From: Bacteroidales bacterium
Lineage (GTDB): Bacteria > Bacteroidota > Bacteroidia > Bacteroidales > UBA932
Assembly (NCBI GenBank): GCA_017614715.1
Contig: JAGABI010000028.1
Location: 1-43,875, forward strand
DNA length: 43,875 nucleotides
Reading direction: 5' to 3'
Positions within the stretch are counted from its first letter, which is position 1; each line of letters begins with the position of its first letter. Below the pieces are notes generated by a model. It was not told where the DNA came from and ran no database searches. It worked only from the letters and a program-made list of their open reading frames with translations. Of the stretch, positions 15,066 through 22,791 are shown piece by piece. The translations under genes were made by a program, and so were the position numbers.

Positions 15066-16139
15066 CTATTTATGAAGTTGTTCAAATTCCTGCATGCAGG
15101 CGATCAGCGCCTCCACAGCCTCTACGGGGCATGCGTTGTAAAGAGATGCGCGGAAGCCGCCTACGCTGCGGTGGCCCTTGATGCCGACCATGCCGCGTGC
15201 CTTTGCAAACTCCATGAACTCATCCTGCAAAGCCTCCTTGCCGGGAGCCATAACAAAGCATACGTTCATGATGGAGCGGTCCTCTTTGGCTGCGGTGCCC
15301 ACGAACATGCTGTTGCGGTCAATCTCGTCGTAGAGCATGCCGGCTTTCTTTACGTTGATCTTGTTGATGGCCTCAACGCCGCCGAGATTCTTGAGCCACT
15401 TGAGGGTCTCGTTCATCACAAAGATGGAGAATACGGGCGGAGTGTTGAACATGGAGCCGCCGTCAATGTGGGTCTGGTAGTTGAGCATGGTGGGGATGTG
15501 GCGGCTCACCTTGCCCAGGATATCCTTGCGGACTATTGCGAATGCTACACCTGCAGGGCCGACGTTCTTCTGTGCGCCACCGTAGATAATGCCGTACTTT
15601 TTGATGTCGATGGGACGGCTCATGATGTCGGAAGACATATCGGCAATCAGGGGGACGGGGCTGTCAAAATCCTCGCGGATCTCGGTGCCGTAGATGGTGT
15701 TGTTGGTGGTAATATGGAAATAGTCCACGTCTGTGGGAATTGTCCAGCCCTTGGGGATATAGCTGAAGGTCTTGTCGGCAGAAGAAGCGACTACCACGGT
15801 CTCGCCCAGCGCGGAGGCCTCTTTGCATGCTTTCTTTGCCCAGACGCCGGTCTCCAGGTATGCAGCCTTCTTCTCCAGCAGGTTCATGGGCACGCACAGG
15901 AACTGGGTCGATGCACCGCCGGCCATGAACAGCACTTCATATTCTTCCGGGATATTCAGCAACTCTCTCCAGAGCGCACGGCACTCGTCCATGACTACGC
16001 CCCATTCCTTGGAACGGTGCGAAACCTCGATAACCGACATTCCGGTACCCATAAAATCTTTAAGAGCCTCTATTGCAGCATCGATAGCGACTTTTGGGAG
16101 CACGCAGGGACCTGCGTTAAAATTGTAAGCTTTCTTCAT
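15066..16139 (-). CDS. serC: Phosphoserine aminotransferase
   Basis: 357 residues, the full length of SerC. A class V aminotransferase that transfers the amino group of glutamate to 3-phosphohydroxypyruvate using PLP. The N-terminus [10 protein letters not shown], the phosphate-binding [10 protein letters not shown] (~72-80), ADMSSD and the PLP lysine K191 in [11 protein letters not shown] are all present, as is the C-terminal [10 protein letters not shown]. It is in order with serA, giving two consecutive steps of the pathway, and follows pyrI by 29 nt. Confidence 0.95.
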   Translation of the reverse strand: MKKAYNFNAGPCVLPKVAIDAAIEALKDFMGTGMSVIEVSHRSKEWGVVMDECRALWRELLNIPEEYEVLFMAGGASTQFLCVPMNLLEKKAAYLETGVWAKKACKEASALGETVVVASSADKTFSYIPKGWTIPTDVDYFHITTNNTIYGTEIREDFDSPVPLIADMSSDIMSRPIDIKKYGIIYGGAQKNVGPAGVAFAIVRKDILGKVSRHIPTMLNYQTHIDGGSMFNTPPVFSIFVMNETLKWLKNLGGVEAINKINVKKAGMLYDEIDRNSMFVGTAAKEDRSIMNVCFVMAPGKEALQDEFMEFAKARGMVGIKGHRSVGGFRASLYNACPVEAVEALIACMQEFEQLHK

Positions 16140-16168
16140 TGATTATGTCTGTTATATTGTTATTCAGA

Positions 16169-16633
16169 TTAGTGGCGTAAAGGTATAAATTCTTCGGTGG
16201 TTTTTTCGCAATAGTGGCACAATAGTTTGACTTTTTTACCCTCTTTGATTGTCTTGAAGCGGGTGGTCACCGCCTGGCGGTTGGTGACGCACATGGGGTT
16301 GGAGCACTTTGCAATGCCTACAACATCTGCAGGAAGGTCGATTTTCTTTTTGGATACCACCTCATAATTGCGGATAATGTTAACCGTGGCGTCGGGAGCG
16401 GCCAGCGCGATGCGGCTGAGTTCTTCGTCGGCAAAGAAGCGGTCGGCAATCTTTATTATTCCCTTCCTCCCGAGCGACTTGCTCTCCAGGTTAACGCCGA
16501 TGGTCACGGGGTTCTTTGCATGGCTCAGGTCCAGTATGTCAATTACCTGGAAAATGTTCTGGGCGGGGATATGGTCCAGCACGGTGCCGTCCTTGATGGC
16601 ACTGACCTTCAGTTGGGTGTTCTTTTCTGACAT
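16169..16633 (-). CDS. pyrI: Aspartate carbamoyltransferase regulatory chain
   Basis: 154 residues from the ATG at 16633, ten nt after the pyrB stop; the upstream reading of 12 extra residues overlaps pyrB and is not family-like. The N-terminal allosteric domain binds nucleotides and the C-terminal zinc domain has all four ligands, Cys110, Cys115, Cys139 and Cys142 (CSNPMC and CHYC). It assembles with PyrB into the holoenzyme and confers CTP/ATP control. Confidence 0.95.
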   Translation of the reverse strand: MSEKNTQLKVSAIKDGTVLDHIPAQNIFQVIDILDLSHAKNPVTIGVNLESKSLGRKGIIKIADRFFADEELSRIALAAPDATVNIIRNYEVVSKKKIDLPADVVGIAKCSNPMCVTNRQAVTTRFKTIKEGKKVKLLCHYCEKTTEEFIPLRH

Positions 16634-16643
16634 GGCTTCCGGT

Positions 16644-17549
16644 TTATTTGTATCCGAGCAGGCACGCAATTATCGCCATCCGCACATACATGCCGTTCTC
16701 TGCCTGTTTATAATAATAAGCGTAGGGGGTGTCATCTACATTGTCCGCTATCTCGCCCACGCGCGGGAGAGGGTGGAGGATCTTCATGTTGGGGCGTACC
16801 CCCTCAAGCATAGGGCGTTCAAGGCGGTACACATCCTTGACCTTCTCATATTCCATAGGGTCGCTGAAGCGCTCCTGCTGCACGCGGGTCATATAGAGGA
16901 TATCGCAATCCTTGAGATGCTCCTGCAGCGACGCGGTCTCGGTATAGGGTATGCCGCGGCTGTCAAGGAACTCTTTGTATTCTACCGGCATCCTGAGCTC
17001 TGCGGGAGAGGTGAAGCAGAAACTTGGGTTGAAGTGCGACATTGCCTGCAGCAGCGAGTGCACCGTGCGGCCGTATTTGAGGTCGCCCACCATGTTGATG
17101 GCCACGTTGTCCAGCCGGCCCTGTGTCTCGAGAATGGTGTAGAGGTCGAGCAGCGTCTGGCTGGGGTGCTGGTTGGCGCCGTCGCCAGCGTTTACCACCG
17201 GTATGTCGCACACTTCGCTGGCGTAGCGGGCCGCCCCTTCCAGCGGGTGGCGCATCACGATAATGTCCACATAGTTGGATACCATCTTTATGGTGTCCTT
17301 GAGCGTCTCGCCCTTGCTGATGCTGGTGTTTGTAACGTCGCTGAAGCCTATTACCCGGGCGCCGAGGCGGTTGGCGGCCGTCTCAAAACTGAGGCGGGTG
17401 CGGGTGGAGGGTTCAAAAAAGAGGCATGCCACAACCTTGCCCTCAAGCAGCTTCTGGCTCTTGTTGGCCTCCATCTCGCGGGCAACGGAGAGGATGTGCA
17501 GAATCTCCTCCTTTGAGAAATCGTGAATTGATATTAAACTCTTTGACAT
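16644..17549 (-). CDS. pyrB: Aspartate carbamoyltransferase catalytic chain
   Basis: 301 residues, family length. It makes N-carbamoyl-aspartate from carbamoyl phosphate and aspartate, the committed step of pyrimidine synthesis. The carbamoyl-phosphate motif STRTR is at 48-52, and [22 protein letters not shown] and the aspartate-loop HPLPR are present. The start overlaps the end of yigZ by 16 nt, so translation is probably coupled. Confidence 0.96.
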   Translation of the reverse strand: MSKSLISIHDFSKEEILHILSVAREMEANKSQKLLEGKVVACLFFEPSTRTRLSFETAANRLGARVIGFSDVTNTSISKGETLKDTIKMVSNYVDIIVMRHPLEGAARYASEVCDIPVVNAGDGANQHPSQTLLDLYTILETQGRLDNVAINMVGDLKYGRTVHSLLQAMSHFNPSFCFTSPAELRMPVEYKEFLDSRGIPYTETASLQEHLKDCDILYMTRVQQERFSDPMEYEKVKDVYRLERPMLEGVRPNMKILHPLPRVGEIADNVDDTPYAYYYKQAENGMYVRMAIIACLLGYK

Positions 17550-18148
17550 ATAGAGATTTTATTCATTGATTCGGTAAACTGAGTCTCTGCCGACAGCGGA
17601 ACAGAGGTCTCCAGGGTGCATTCGTCGCCAAAAGAGGGTAGCTCCACCGGCAGATGGAAATCTTTCATGATTTTCATCACGGCGTTCATCTGGGCATAGT
17701 CAAAGCTGATGCGGTAGCGTGCAGTGGCAATCTTTTCTGCCACTTTTGCCGCGGCGATGGCATCGGCAGAGGCCGATTTGTAGGCGTTGATGAGGCCGGA
17801 GGTGCCCAGCAGCGTCCCCCCGAAATAGCGCACCACCACAATCAGGATATCGCTCAAACCGTTTGAAACAATCTGGCCCAGGATGGGCTTGCCGGCGGTG
17901 GAGGATGGTTCACCGTCGTCATTGGCACGCCACCTGTCGCCAAGAAGCCCCAGGCGCCATGCATAGCAATGGTGCCTTGCGTCAAAATACTCCCTCTTGA
18001 GATTGGAAATAATGGCCTTTGCCTCCTCTTCGCTCTCCACCGGATAGGCAAAAGCGAGAAACTTGCTCCCCTTGTCCTTGAAGATACCTTTGGACGGTGC
18101 TGCGATGCTCTTGTAGCAATCTGTTGTAGATTGTGGCGCGGGGTTCAT
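17534..18148 (-). CDS. yigZ: YigZ/IMPACT family protein
   Basis: About 204 residues from the ATG at 18148; the longer open frame runs through the divergent promoter and into the neighbouring gene. Family motifs are [26 protein letters not shown]-like [15 protein letters not shown] and [15 protein letters not shown]. The N-terminal UPF0029 fold is followed by a ferredoxin-like domain. Family members are linked to translation control, but the bacterial role is unclear. It is the first gene of the pyrimidine/serine run. Confidence 0.9.
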   Translation of the reverse strand: MNPAPQSTTDCYKSIAAPSKGIFKDKGSKFLAFAYPVESEEEAKAIISNLKREYFDARHHCYAWRLGLLGDRWRANDDGEPSSTAGKPILGQIVSNGLSDILIVVVRYFGGTLLGTSGLINAYKSASADAIAAAKVAEKIATARYRISFDYAQMNAVMKIMKDFHLPVELPSFGDECTLETSVPLSAETQFTESMNKISICQRV

Positions 18149-18153
18149 TTGAG

Positions 18154-18184
18154 TTGCGAATATATGCCATTTTTTGTACTTTTG
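18154..18184 (+). promoter_or_regulatory. Promoter of the pRiA4b ORF-3-like gene and miaA
   Basis: TTG (18154-18156), 20-nt spacer, TACTTTTG (18177-18184), an exact match to TAnnTTTG. The ATG at 18216 is 31 nt downstream. Confidence 0.8.
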
Positions 18185-18187
18185 CAA
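18157..18187 (-). promoter_or_regulatory. Promoter of the yigZ-pyrBI-serCA run
   Basis: Minus strand TTG (18185-18187), 20-nt spacer, TATATTCG (18157-18164), one mismatch from consensus. It occupies the same DNA as the plus-strand promoter, each -7 lying just inside the other's -33. With the predicted start point near 18150, the leader before ATG 18148 would be almost absent. Confidence 0.6.
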
Positions 18188-18215
18188 AGTATCAGCAGTC
18201 ATACGGAAACATAGA

Positions 18216-18755
18216 ATGATATACAAGTTTAAAGCTACAATACCTGCCAGCAAGGTTTTTATGAGAGAGTGGGCGGTTCGCCCGGATATGAATTTGTTCC
18301 GCTTCAACCGTTTTATCCTGGGTGAACTGTGCTTCTCCACAGACCAGATGGTCATTTATAAAGCATACGACGCCAACGGGAAGTGCACAGGTCAGTACGG
18401 CCTCTTTGACCTTGGGGACGGCACGCTGGACAAGATAACCTTTGCCGATGTGGTGGCAAGGGGTCAGGTCCACATTGAACTTGTTTACGATCTGCGCTCC
18501 AAGCGCATGATCAACCTCTATTTTGAGGGGGAGATGGAAGAGGATCCCAGGCGCAGTTATCCGCTGCTCGTGGCTGAGAAAGGGCACAATCCCGGCCAGT
18601 TCGCAGATAAATATGAAGACTACCTTTATGAAAATCCCGTCCGCGGCTCCGGCGTTTCCATGATAGAAGACGACGATGACGACGACCTTGAAGAGGACGA
18701 AGAGGGCGAGGAGGAGATTTACGACGGCGGTCTCGAAGACGATACCATTGAATAA
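18216..18755 (+). CDS. pRiA4b ORF-3-like protein with acidic tail
   Basis: 179 residues from the ATG at 18216 (MIYKFKATIPASKVFMR), chosen because it follows the promoter and matches the family start. The body resembles the plasmid pRiA4b ORF-3 / MM3350-like domain: FRFNRFIL, DQMVIYKAYD, YGLFDLGDGTLDKIT, PLLVAEKGHNPGQF. The last ~35 residues are almost only Asp and Glu. The family's function is unknown. It overlaps the miaA start by 8 nt, a pairing I recall from other Bacteroidales, so the two are co-translated. Confidence 0.75.
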   Translation: MIYKFKATIPASKVFMREWAVRPDMNLFRFNRFILGELCFSTDQMVIYKAYDANGKCTGQYGLFDLGDGTLDKITFADVVARGQVHIELVYDLRSKRMINLYFEGEMEEDPRRSYPLLVAEKGHNPGQFADKYEDYLYENPVRGSGVSMIEDDDDDDLEEDEEGEEEIYDGGLEDDTIE

Positions 18756-19608
18756 AAGACTCCTGATTATTCTGGGGCCGACGGCTGTCGGCAAGAGTGA
18801 CTATGCAATAGCGAGGGCGCTTGAAGCCGGCTCGCCGGTAATCAACTGCGACTCCCGCCAGATCTACCGCGAGATGAACATCGGGGTGGCGCGCCCCGAT
18901 GCGGCCCAACTTGCTGCGATAAAGCATTATATGATAGCTAACCACTCGGTCGGGGAGCACTATACCGCCGGCCTATTTGAGCTGGAGGCGATGGCACTTC
19001 TTGAAGAGCTTTTTGCCTCTCACGACACACTGGTCATGACGGGTGGTTCCGGCTTCTACATAGACGCCCTCTGCAACGGCCTGGACGATTTTCCCCCGGC
19101 TGACCTTGAGCTCCGTTCGCAGCTTACTGCGAGGCTGGAGAATGAGGGGGTGGAATCCCTGCGCCGGGAGTTGCAGGTTCTGGACCCCGACAGCTATTTC
19201 AATATTGATATTGCCAACGGCCAGCGGGTCGTACGTGCCCTGGAGGTGACGCTGGCCACCGGACGGCCGTTCTCATCATATAAAAGTTCTCCAGCCAAGA
19301 GCCGCCCGTTTGAAATAGAGAAGATTGGCCTGCGGCGCAGCCGCGAACAGCTGTATGCGCGCATAGATGCCCGGGTGGATATGATGATGGAAGCGGGTCT
19401 GGAGGCAGAGGCGCGGGGTCTTATGCAATACCGCGACCGGCCGGCCCTTAACACCGTCGGTTACAAAGAGTTGTTCGGTTATTTCGATGGGAAATACGAT
19501 TTTCAGGAGGCGGTCAGGCTCATCAAACGCAACACGCGCCACTATGCCAAGAAGCAGATGACATACTGGCGGCGCGACAGCTCTATCAGTTGGATTGATC
19601 TGGATTAG
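18748..19608 (+). CDS. miaA: tRNA dimethylallyltransferase
   Basis: 286 residues with a TTG start at 18748, giving MNKRLLIILGPTAVGKS; a longer frame from 18676 would translate the acidic tail of the preceding gene out of frame and is rejected. MiaA adds an isopentenyl group to A37 of tRNAs reading UNN codons. The P-loop GPTAVGKS, NCDSRQIYREMNIGVARP, MTGGSGFYIDAL and KRNTRHYAKKQMTYWRR are all present. Its TAG stop overlaps the recQ stop by 3 nt on the opposite strand. Confidence 0.93.
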   Translation: MNKRLLIILGPTAVGKSDYAIARALEAGSPVINCDSRQIYREMNIGVARPDAAQLAAIKHYMIANHSVGEHYTAGLFELEAMALLEELFASHDTLVMTGGSGFYIDALCNGLDDFPPADLELRSQLTARLENEGVESLRRELQVLDPDSYFNIDIANGQRVVRALEVTLATGRPFSSYKSSPAKSRPFEIEKIGLRRSREQLYARIDARVDMMMEAGLEAEARGLMQYRDRPALNTVGYKELFGYFDGKYDFQEAVRLIKRNTRHYAKKQMTYWRRDSSISWIDLD

Positions 19609-21812
19609 TTCCCTATTTCAGAGATAAACTTGATGCGGACGAGGCGGACCTCCATCTCGTCGTAGTCGCTAAGGTCACGCATGGCCTCGTCCAGCGAGTC
19701 GCTGTGGGCCTCCTCCTTGAAATAGGTGTAGATATCCTCCATATCGTCCATATCCACGGCGCGGTGGATGTAATAGTCGATATTGATGCGTGTGCCGGAG
19801 TTCACGATAGACTCTATCTCGTCCAGCAACTCGCTCATATCCATATCCTTGGCGCGGCAGATCTCCTCGAAGGGCATTTTGCGGTCTATGCTCTGGATAA
19901 TGAAAATCTTCACGCCCGACTTGTTGGCCACGTTGCGCACCATTATATCATCGGGGCGGAGGATGTCGTTCTCCTCCACATAGCGGGCAATCACCTTGAT
20001 GAACTCTCCGCCGAACTTGCGGGCTTTCCCTTCTCCGACTCCTTGGCAGTGATGCAGTTCCTCCAGCGTTACGGGGTAAAGAATGGCCATGTCTTCCAGC
20101 GAAGGGTCAGAGAAGATAACCCATGGCGGGAGGTTCAGCTTGCGCGAAAGGTCGGAGCGGACCTGTTTGAGGATGGCCAGCAGGATGGGGTCGCCGCTGC
20201 CGCTTGTGCCCGGCTTGGGGCGGGTCACTATGCTCTCGTCGTCATCGTCGTCACACTCCGTGAACGAGCGCTGCTCAGTGAGCATGATGGGGTAGGGTTT
20301 CTTGTAGAACTCCATACCCTTGGCGGTTATGTTAATCAGGCCGTATTTGTCGATATCCTTGTCCAGCAGGTGGAGCACCAGTCCCTGGCGGATCACGGCG
20401 GCCCAGAAGCGGGTGTCGCGGTCTTTGCCGACTCCGAAAAGCGGGTGCTTGTGGTGGTTGTAAGACTTTATCAGCGAGTTGGATACCCCGGCCAGGACGT
20501 CGGCCAGGTGCTCTGTCTTGAAGTTCTCTTTCAGGGAGAGGATCAGCTCCATCACATAGAGCATCTGCCGCTGTCCGTCAAACTGCTCCTTGGGGTGGAT
20601 GCAGTTGTCGCAGCATCCGCAGTTGTCCTGGGGATAATCCTCGCCAAAGTAGTTGAGCAGGATCTTGCGGCGGCACTGGTTGCTCTCTGCGTAGGAAACC
20701 ACATCCAGCAGCAGCTGTTTGCCGATCTCCTGCTCGGAGATGGGTTTGCCCTGCATGAACTTCTCAAGTTTCTGGATGTCTTTATGGTTGTAGAAGGTGA
20801 TGCATTTGCCCTCGCCCCCGTCGCGGCCGGCGCGGCCGGTCTCCTGGTAGTATCCTTCCAGGCTCTTGGGGACGTCGTAGTGTATTACAAACCGTACGTC
20901 GGGCTTGTCGATACCCATGCCGAAGGCGATGGTGGCCACAATCACGTCGGCCCGCTCCATCAGGAAATCGTCCTGGTTGGCGGCGCGGGTGGCTGCGTCC
21001 AGCCCGGCGTGGTAGGGGCGCGCCTTGATGCCGTTCACGTTGAGCAGTTCCGCCAGGTCCTCCACCTTCTTGCGGCTGAGGCAGTAAATAATGCCGCTCT
21101 TCCCCTTGTTCTCCTTTATGAATTTAATTATTTCCCGTTTGGCATCGCTCTTGTCCCGGATTTCATAATACAGGTTGGGGCGGTTGAAAGATGATTTGAA
21201 CACCTTGGCGCCGGTCATCCCCAGGTTTTTCTGGATGTCCGACTGCACCTTGGGCGTCGCGGTGGCGGTCAGGGCTATTATCGGCGCCTTGCCAATCTGC
21301 GACACTGTCTCGTTGATGCGGCGGTATTCCGGGCGGAAGTCGTGTCCCCATTCGGAGATGCAGTGGGCCTCGTCTATGGCGTAGAAGGATATCTTTATGG
21401 ACTTCAGCATAGCCACGTTCTCCTCTTTGGTGAGAGATTCCGGGGCCACATATAATAATTTTGTCCGGCCGGCGATAAGGTCGGCGCGGACCTGCTGTAT
21501 CTGGGTCTTGCTAAGGGAAGAGTTCAAGAAGTGGGCTATATGGGCGCTGTCTTCTGTGTGGACAAATTCCCGCAACGCATCCACCTGGTTCTTCATAAGT
21601 GCAATCAGGGGGGATATGACAATCGCGCACCCGGGGAGGCAGAGGGCCGGCAACTGGTAGCAAAGCGACTTGCCGCCGCCGGTGGGCATGAGCACAAAGG
21701 CGTCACCACCCCCAATCAGGTGTGTGATAATCTCTTCCTGATTCCCCTTGAACGAGTCGAATCCGAAAAAGGTCTTTAGTTTTGCGTGTAATTCTTCTCT
21801 GGTGATAGTCAT
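19605..21812 (-). CDS. recQ: ATP-dependent DNA helicase RecQ
   Basis: About 735 residues; start ATG 21812 (MTITREELHAK) with a GTG at 21827 as alternative. Walker A MPTGGGKS is at ~42-49, the DEAH box in AIDEAHCISEWGHDFRPEY, and helicase motif VI in QETGRAGRDG. The RQC zinc site CRRKILLNYF with CGCCDNC follows, then a winged helix, an HRDC-like segment near PPWVIFSDPSLEDMA and a C-terminal extension of ~110 residues. It unwinds DNA 3'-5' in recombination and fork repair. Confidence 0.95.
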   Translation of the reverse strand: MTITREELHAKLKTFFGFDSFKGNQEEIITHLIGGGDAFVLMPTGGGKSLCYQLPALCLPGCAIVISPLIALMKNQVDALREFVHTEDSAHIAHFLNSSLSKTQIQQVRADLIAGRTKLLYVAPESLTKEENVAMLKSIKISFYAIDEAHCISEWGHDFRPEYRRINETVSQIGKAPIIALTATATPKVQSDIQKNLGMTGAKVFKSSFNRPNLYYEIRDKSDAKREIIKFIKENKGKSGIIYCLSRKKVEDLAELLNVNGIKARPYHAGLDAATRAANQDDFLMERADVIVATIAFGMGIDKPDVRFVIHYDVPKSLEGYYQETGRAGRDGGEGKCITFYNHKDIQKLEKFMQGKPISEQEIGKQLLLDVVSYAESNQCRRKILLNYFGEDYPQDNCGCCDNCIHPKEQFDGQRQMLYVMELILSLKENFKTEHLADVLAGVSNSLIKSYNHHKHPLFGVGKDRDTRFWAAVIRQGLVLHLLDKDIDKYGLINITAKGMEFYKKPYPIMLTEQRSFTECDDDDDESIVTRPKPGTSGSGDPILLAILKQVRSDLSRKLNLPPWVIFSDPSLEDMAILYPVTLEELHHCQGVGEGKARKFGGEFIKVIARYVEENDILRPDDIMVRNVANKSGVKIFIIQSIDRKMPFEEICRAKDMDMSELLDEIESIVNSGTRINIDYYIHRAVDMDDMEDIYTYFKEEAHSDSLDEAMRDLSDYDEMEVRLVRIKFISEIGN

Positions 21813-21843
21813 ATAAAAAACTTTCACGAACTTTCCCAGATAC

Positions 21844-21874
21844 CAAATATACCTTTTTAATTCAACTTAACCAA
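21844..21874 (-). promoter_or_regulatory. recQ promoter
   Basis: Minus strand TTG (21872-21874) within a T-run, 20-nt spacer, TATATTTG (21844-21851), exact consensus. The recQ starts at 21827 and 21812 lie 16 and 31 nt downstream. Confidence 0.8.
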
Positions 21875-21890
21875 AAAAACTTGCCCCGTT

Positions 21891-21923
21891 TTGCGCCAAT
21901 ATTTGAAATAATCAGTATATTTG
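21891..21923 (+). promoter_or_regulatory. Promoter of the FKBP lipoprotein gene
   Basis: TTG (21891-21893), 22-nt spacer (slightly long), TATATTTG (21916-21923), an exact -7 element. The ATG at 21974 is 50 nt downstream. Confidence 0.65.
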
Positions 21924-21973
21924 CGCTTCAAAATAAGACGATTATATAGTCAATAAAATAATTCAGTTTTAAA

Positions 21974-22693
21974 ATGAAAGTTTTCAAATTTTTTGCAGTC
22001 TGTGTCCTGGTAGCGGCTATGACTGTTTCTTGCTACAATGTTCCTTCGGTTGAGAAGCAGCCCGAGGGTATTACAAAGGCCGATGTTGACTCCGCAAGTT
22101 ACGCTCTTGGCGTATATTACGGTCAGATGATCGTGATGAACAATCTCGGTGACATGAACATGAGCCAGGTATGGAAAGGTCTCCGCGACGCCATCAAGGG
22201 TGACAAGGAAGAGCTTGACAACATGTTCGTAAACACCCACATGAGCAACTTCATGCGCAAGCGCGAAGAGGTTATGGCAGAGCTCAACAAGAAGACAGGT
22301 GAGGAGTTCCTCGCAAAGAATGCCAAGGCAGAAGGTGTTGATACCACTGATAAGGGCCTGTAGTACATGGTTGTCCGCAAGGGTAACGGCGTGTACCCCA
22401 CCAGCAAGCAGGATACAGTTAAGGTCAGCTACGAAGGCTGCACTCTTGACGGTAAGGTATTCGACTCTTCTTACGACCGTGGCGACACAGCTACTTTCGT
22501 CCTCAAACACGTGATCGAGGGTTGGCAGGAAGGCCTGATGTTCTGCGACGAAGGCAGTGAGGTTGTTCTCTGGATACCTTCAGAAATGGCATACGGTCAG
22601 CGTGGCCCTATGGGCCCCAACCAGACCCTGAAGTTCAAAGTTGAGCTTCACGAGGTTATGCCTTTCGTAGAGAAAGAGGCAGAGGCAAAATAA
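21974..22693 (+). pseudogene. FKBP-type prolyl isomerase lipoprotein with one in-frame TAG
   Basis: The frame from ATG 21974 to TAA 22691-22693 would give 239 residues, but codon 130 (22361-22363) is TAG. Upstream are a lipoprotein signal (TVSC, Cys20) and a helical FKBP_N-type dimerisation region. Downstream, in the same frame, is a complete FKBP domain (VSYEGCTLDGKVFDSS, VIEGWQEGL, IPSEMAYGQRG, LKFKVELHEV). The stop falls in KGL-stop-Y; relatives typically have GLQY, so a CAG-to-TAG change explains it. An ATG at 22367 directly after could restart translation of an unanchored FKBP domain. Otherwise the coding sequence is undamaged. Confidence 0.8.
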
Positions 22694-22731
22694 TCATACC
22701 GGTGGCCTATGGCCGCTGATTAGCAATCCGC

Positions 22732-22772
22732 AAGCGCAGTATGCCGGCGTCCAGATCCGACATACTGCGCTT
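22732..22772 (+). terminator. Long inverted repeat after the FKBP gene
   Basis: A perfect 12-bp stem AAGCGCAGTATG/CATACTGCGCTT (22732-22743 with 22761-22772) with a 17-nt loop. It is followed by TTTGG only, so termination strength is doubtful. It ends 19 nt before the ABC-exporter ATG. Confidence 0.5.
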
Positions 22773-22791
22773 TGGCGATAAAAACAGCTTG

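Noticed and set aside
18676-18747. Upstream extension of miaA
   Set aside because: It is a shifted-frame reading of the acidic tail of the previous gene; the family starts at MNKRLLIILGPT with the TTG at 18748.
11370-22363. Global reassignment of TAA/TAG to Gln
   Set aside because: Many clearly complete genes here end in TAA or TAG at the family's normal length, so both codons still terminate.
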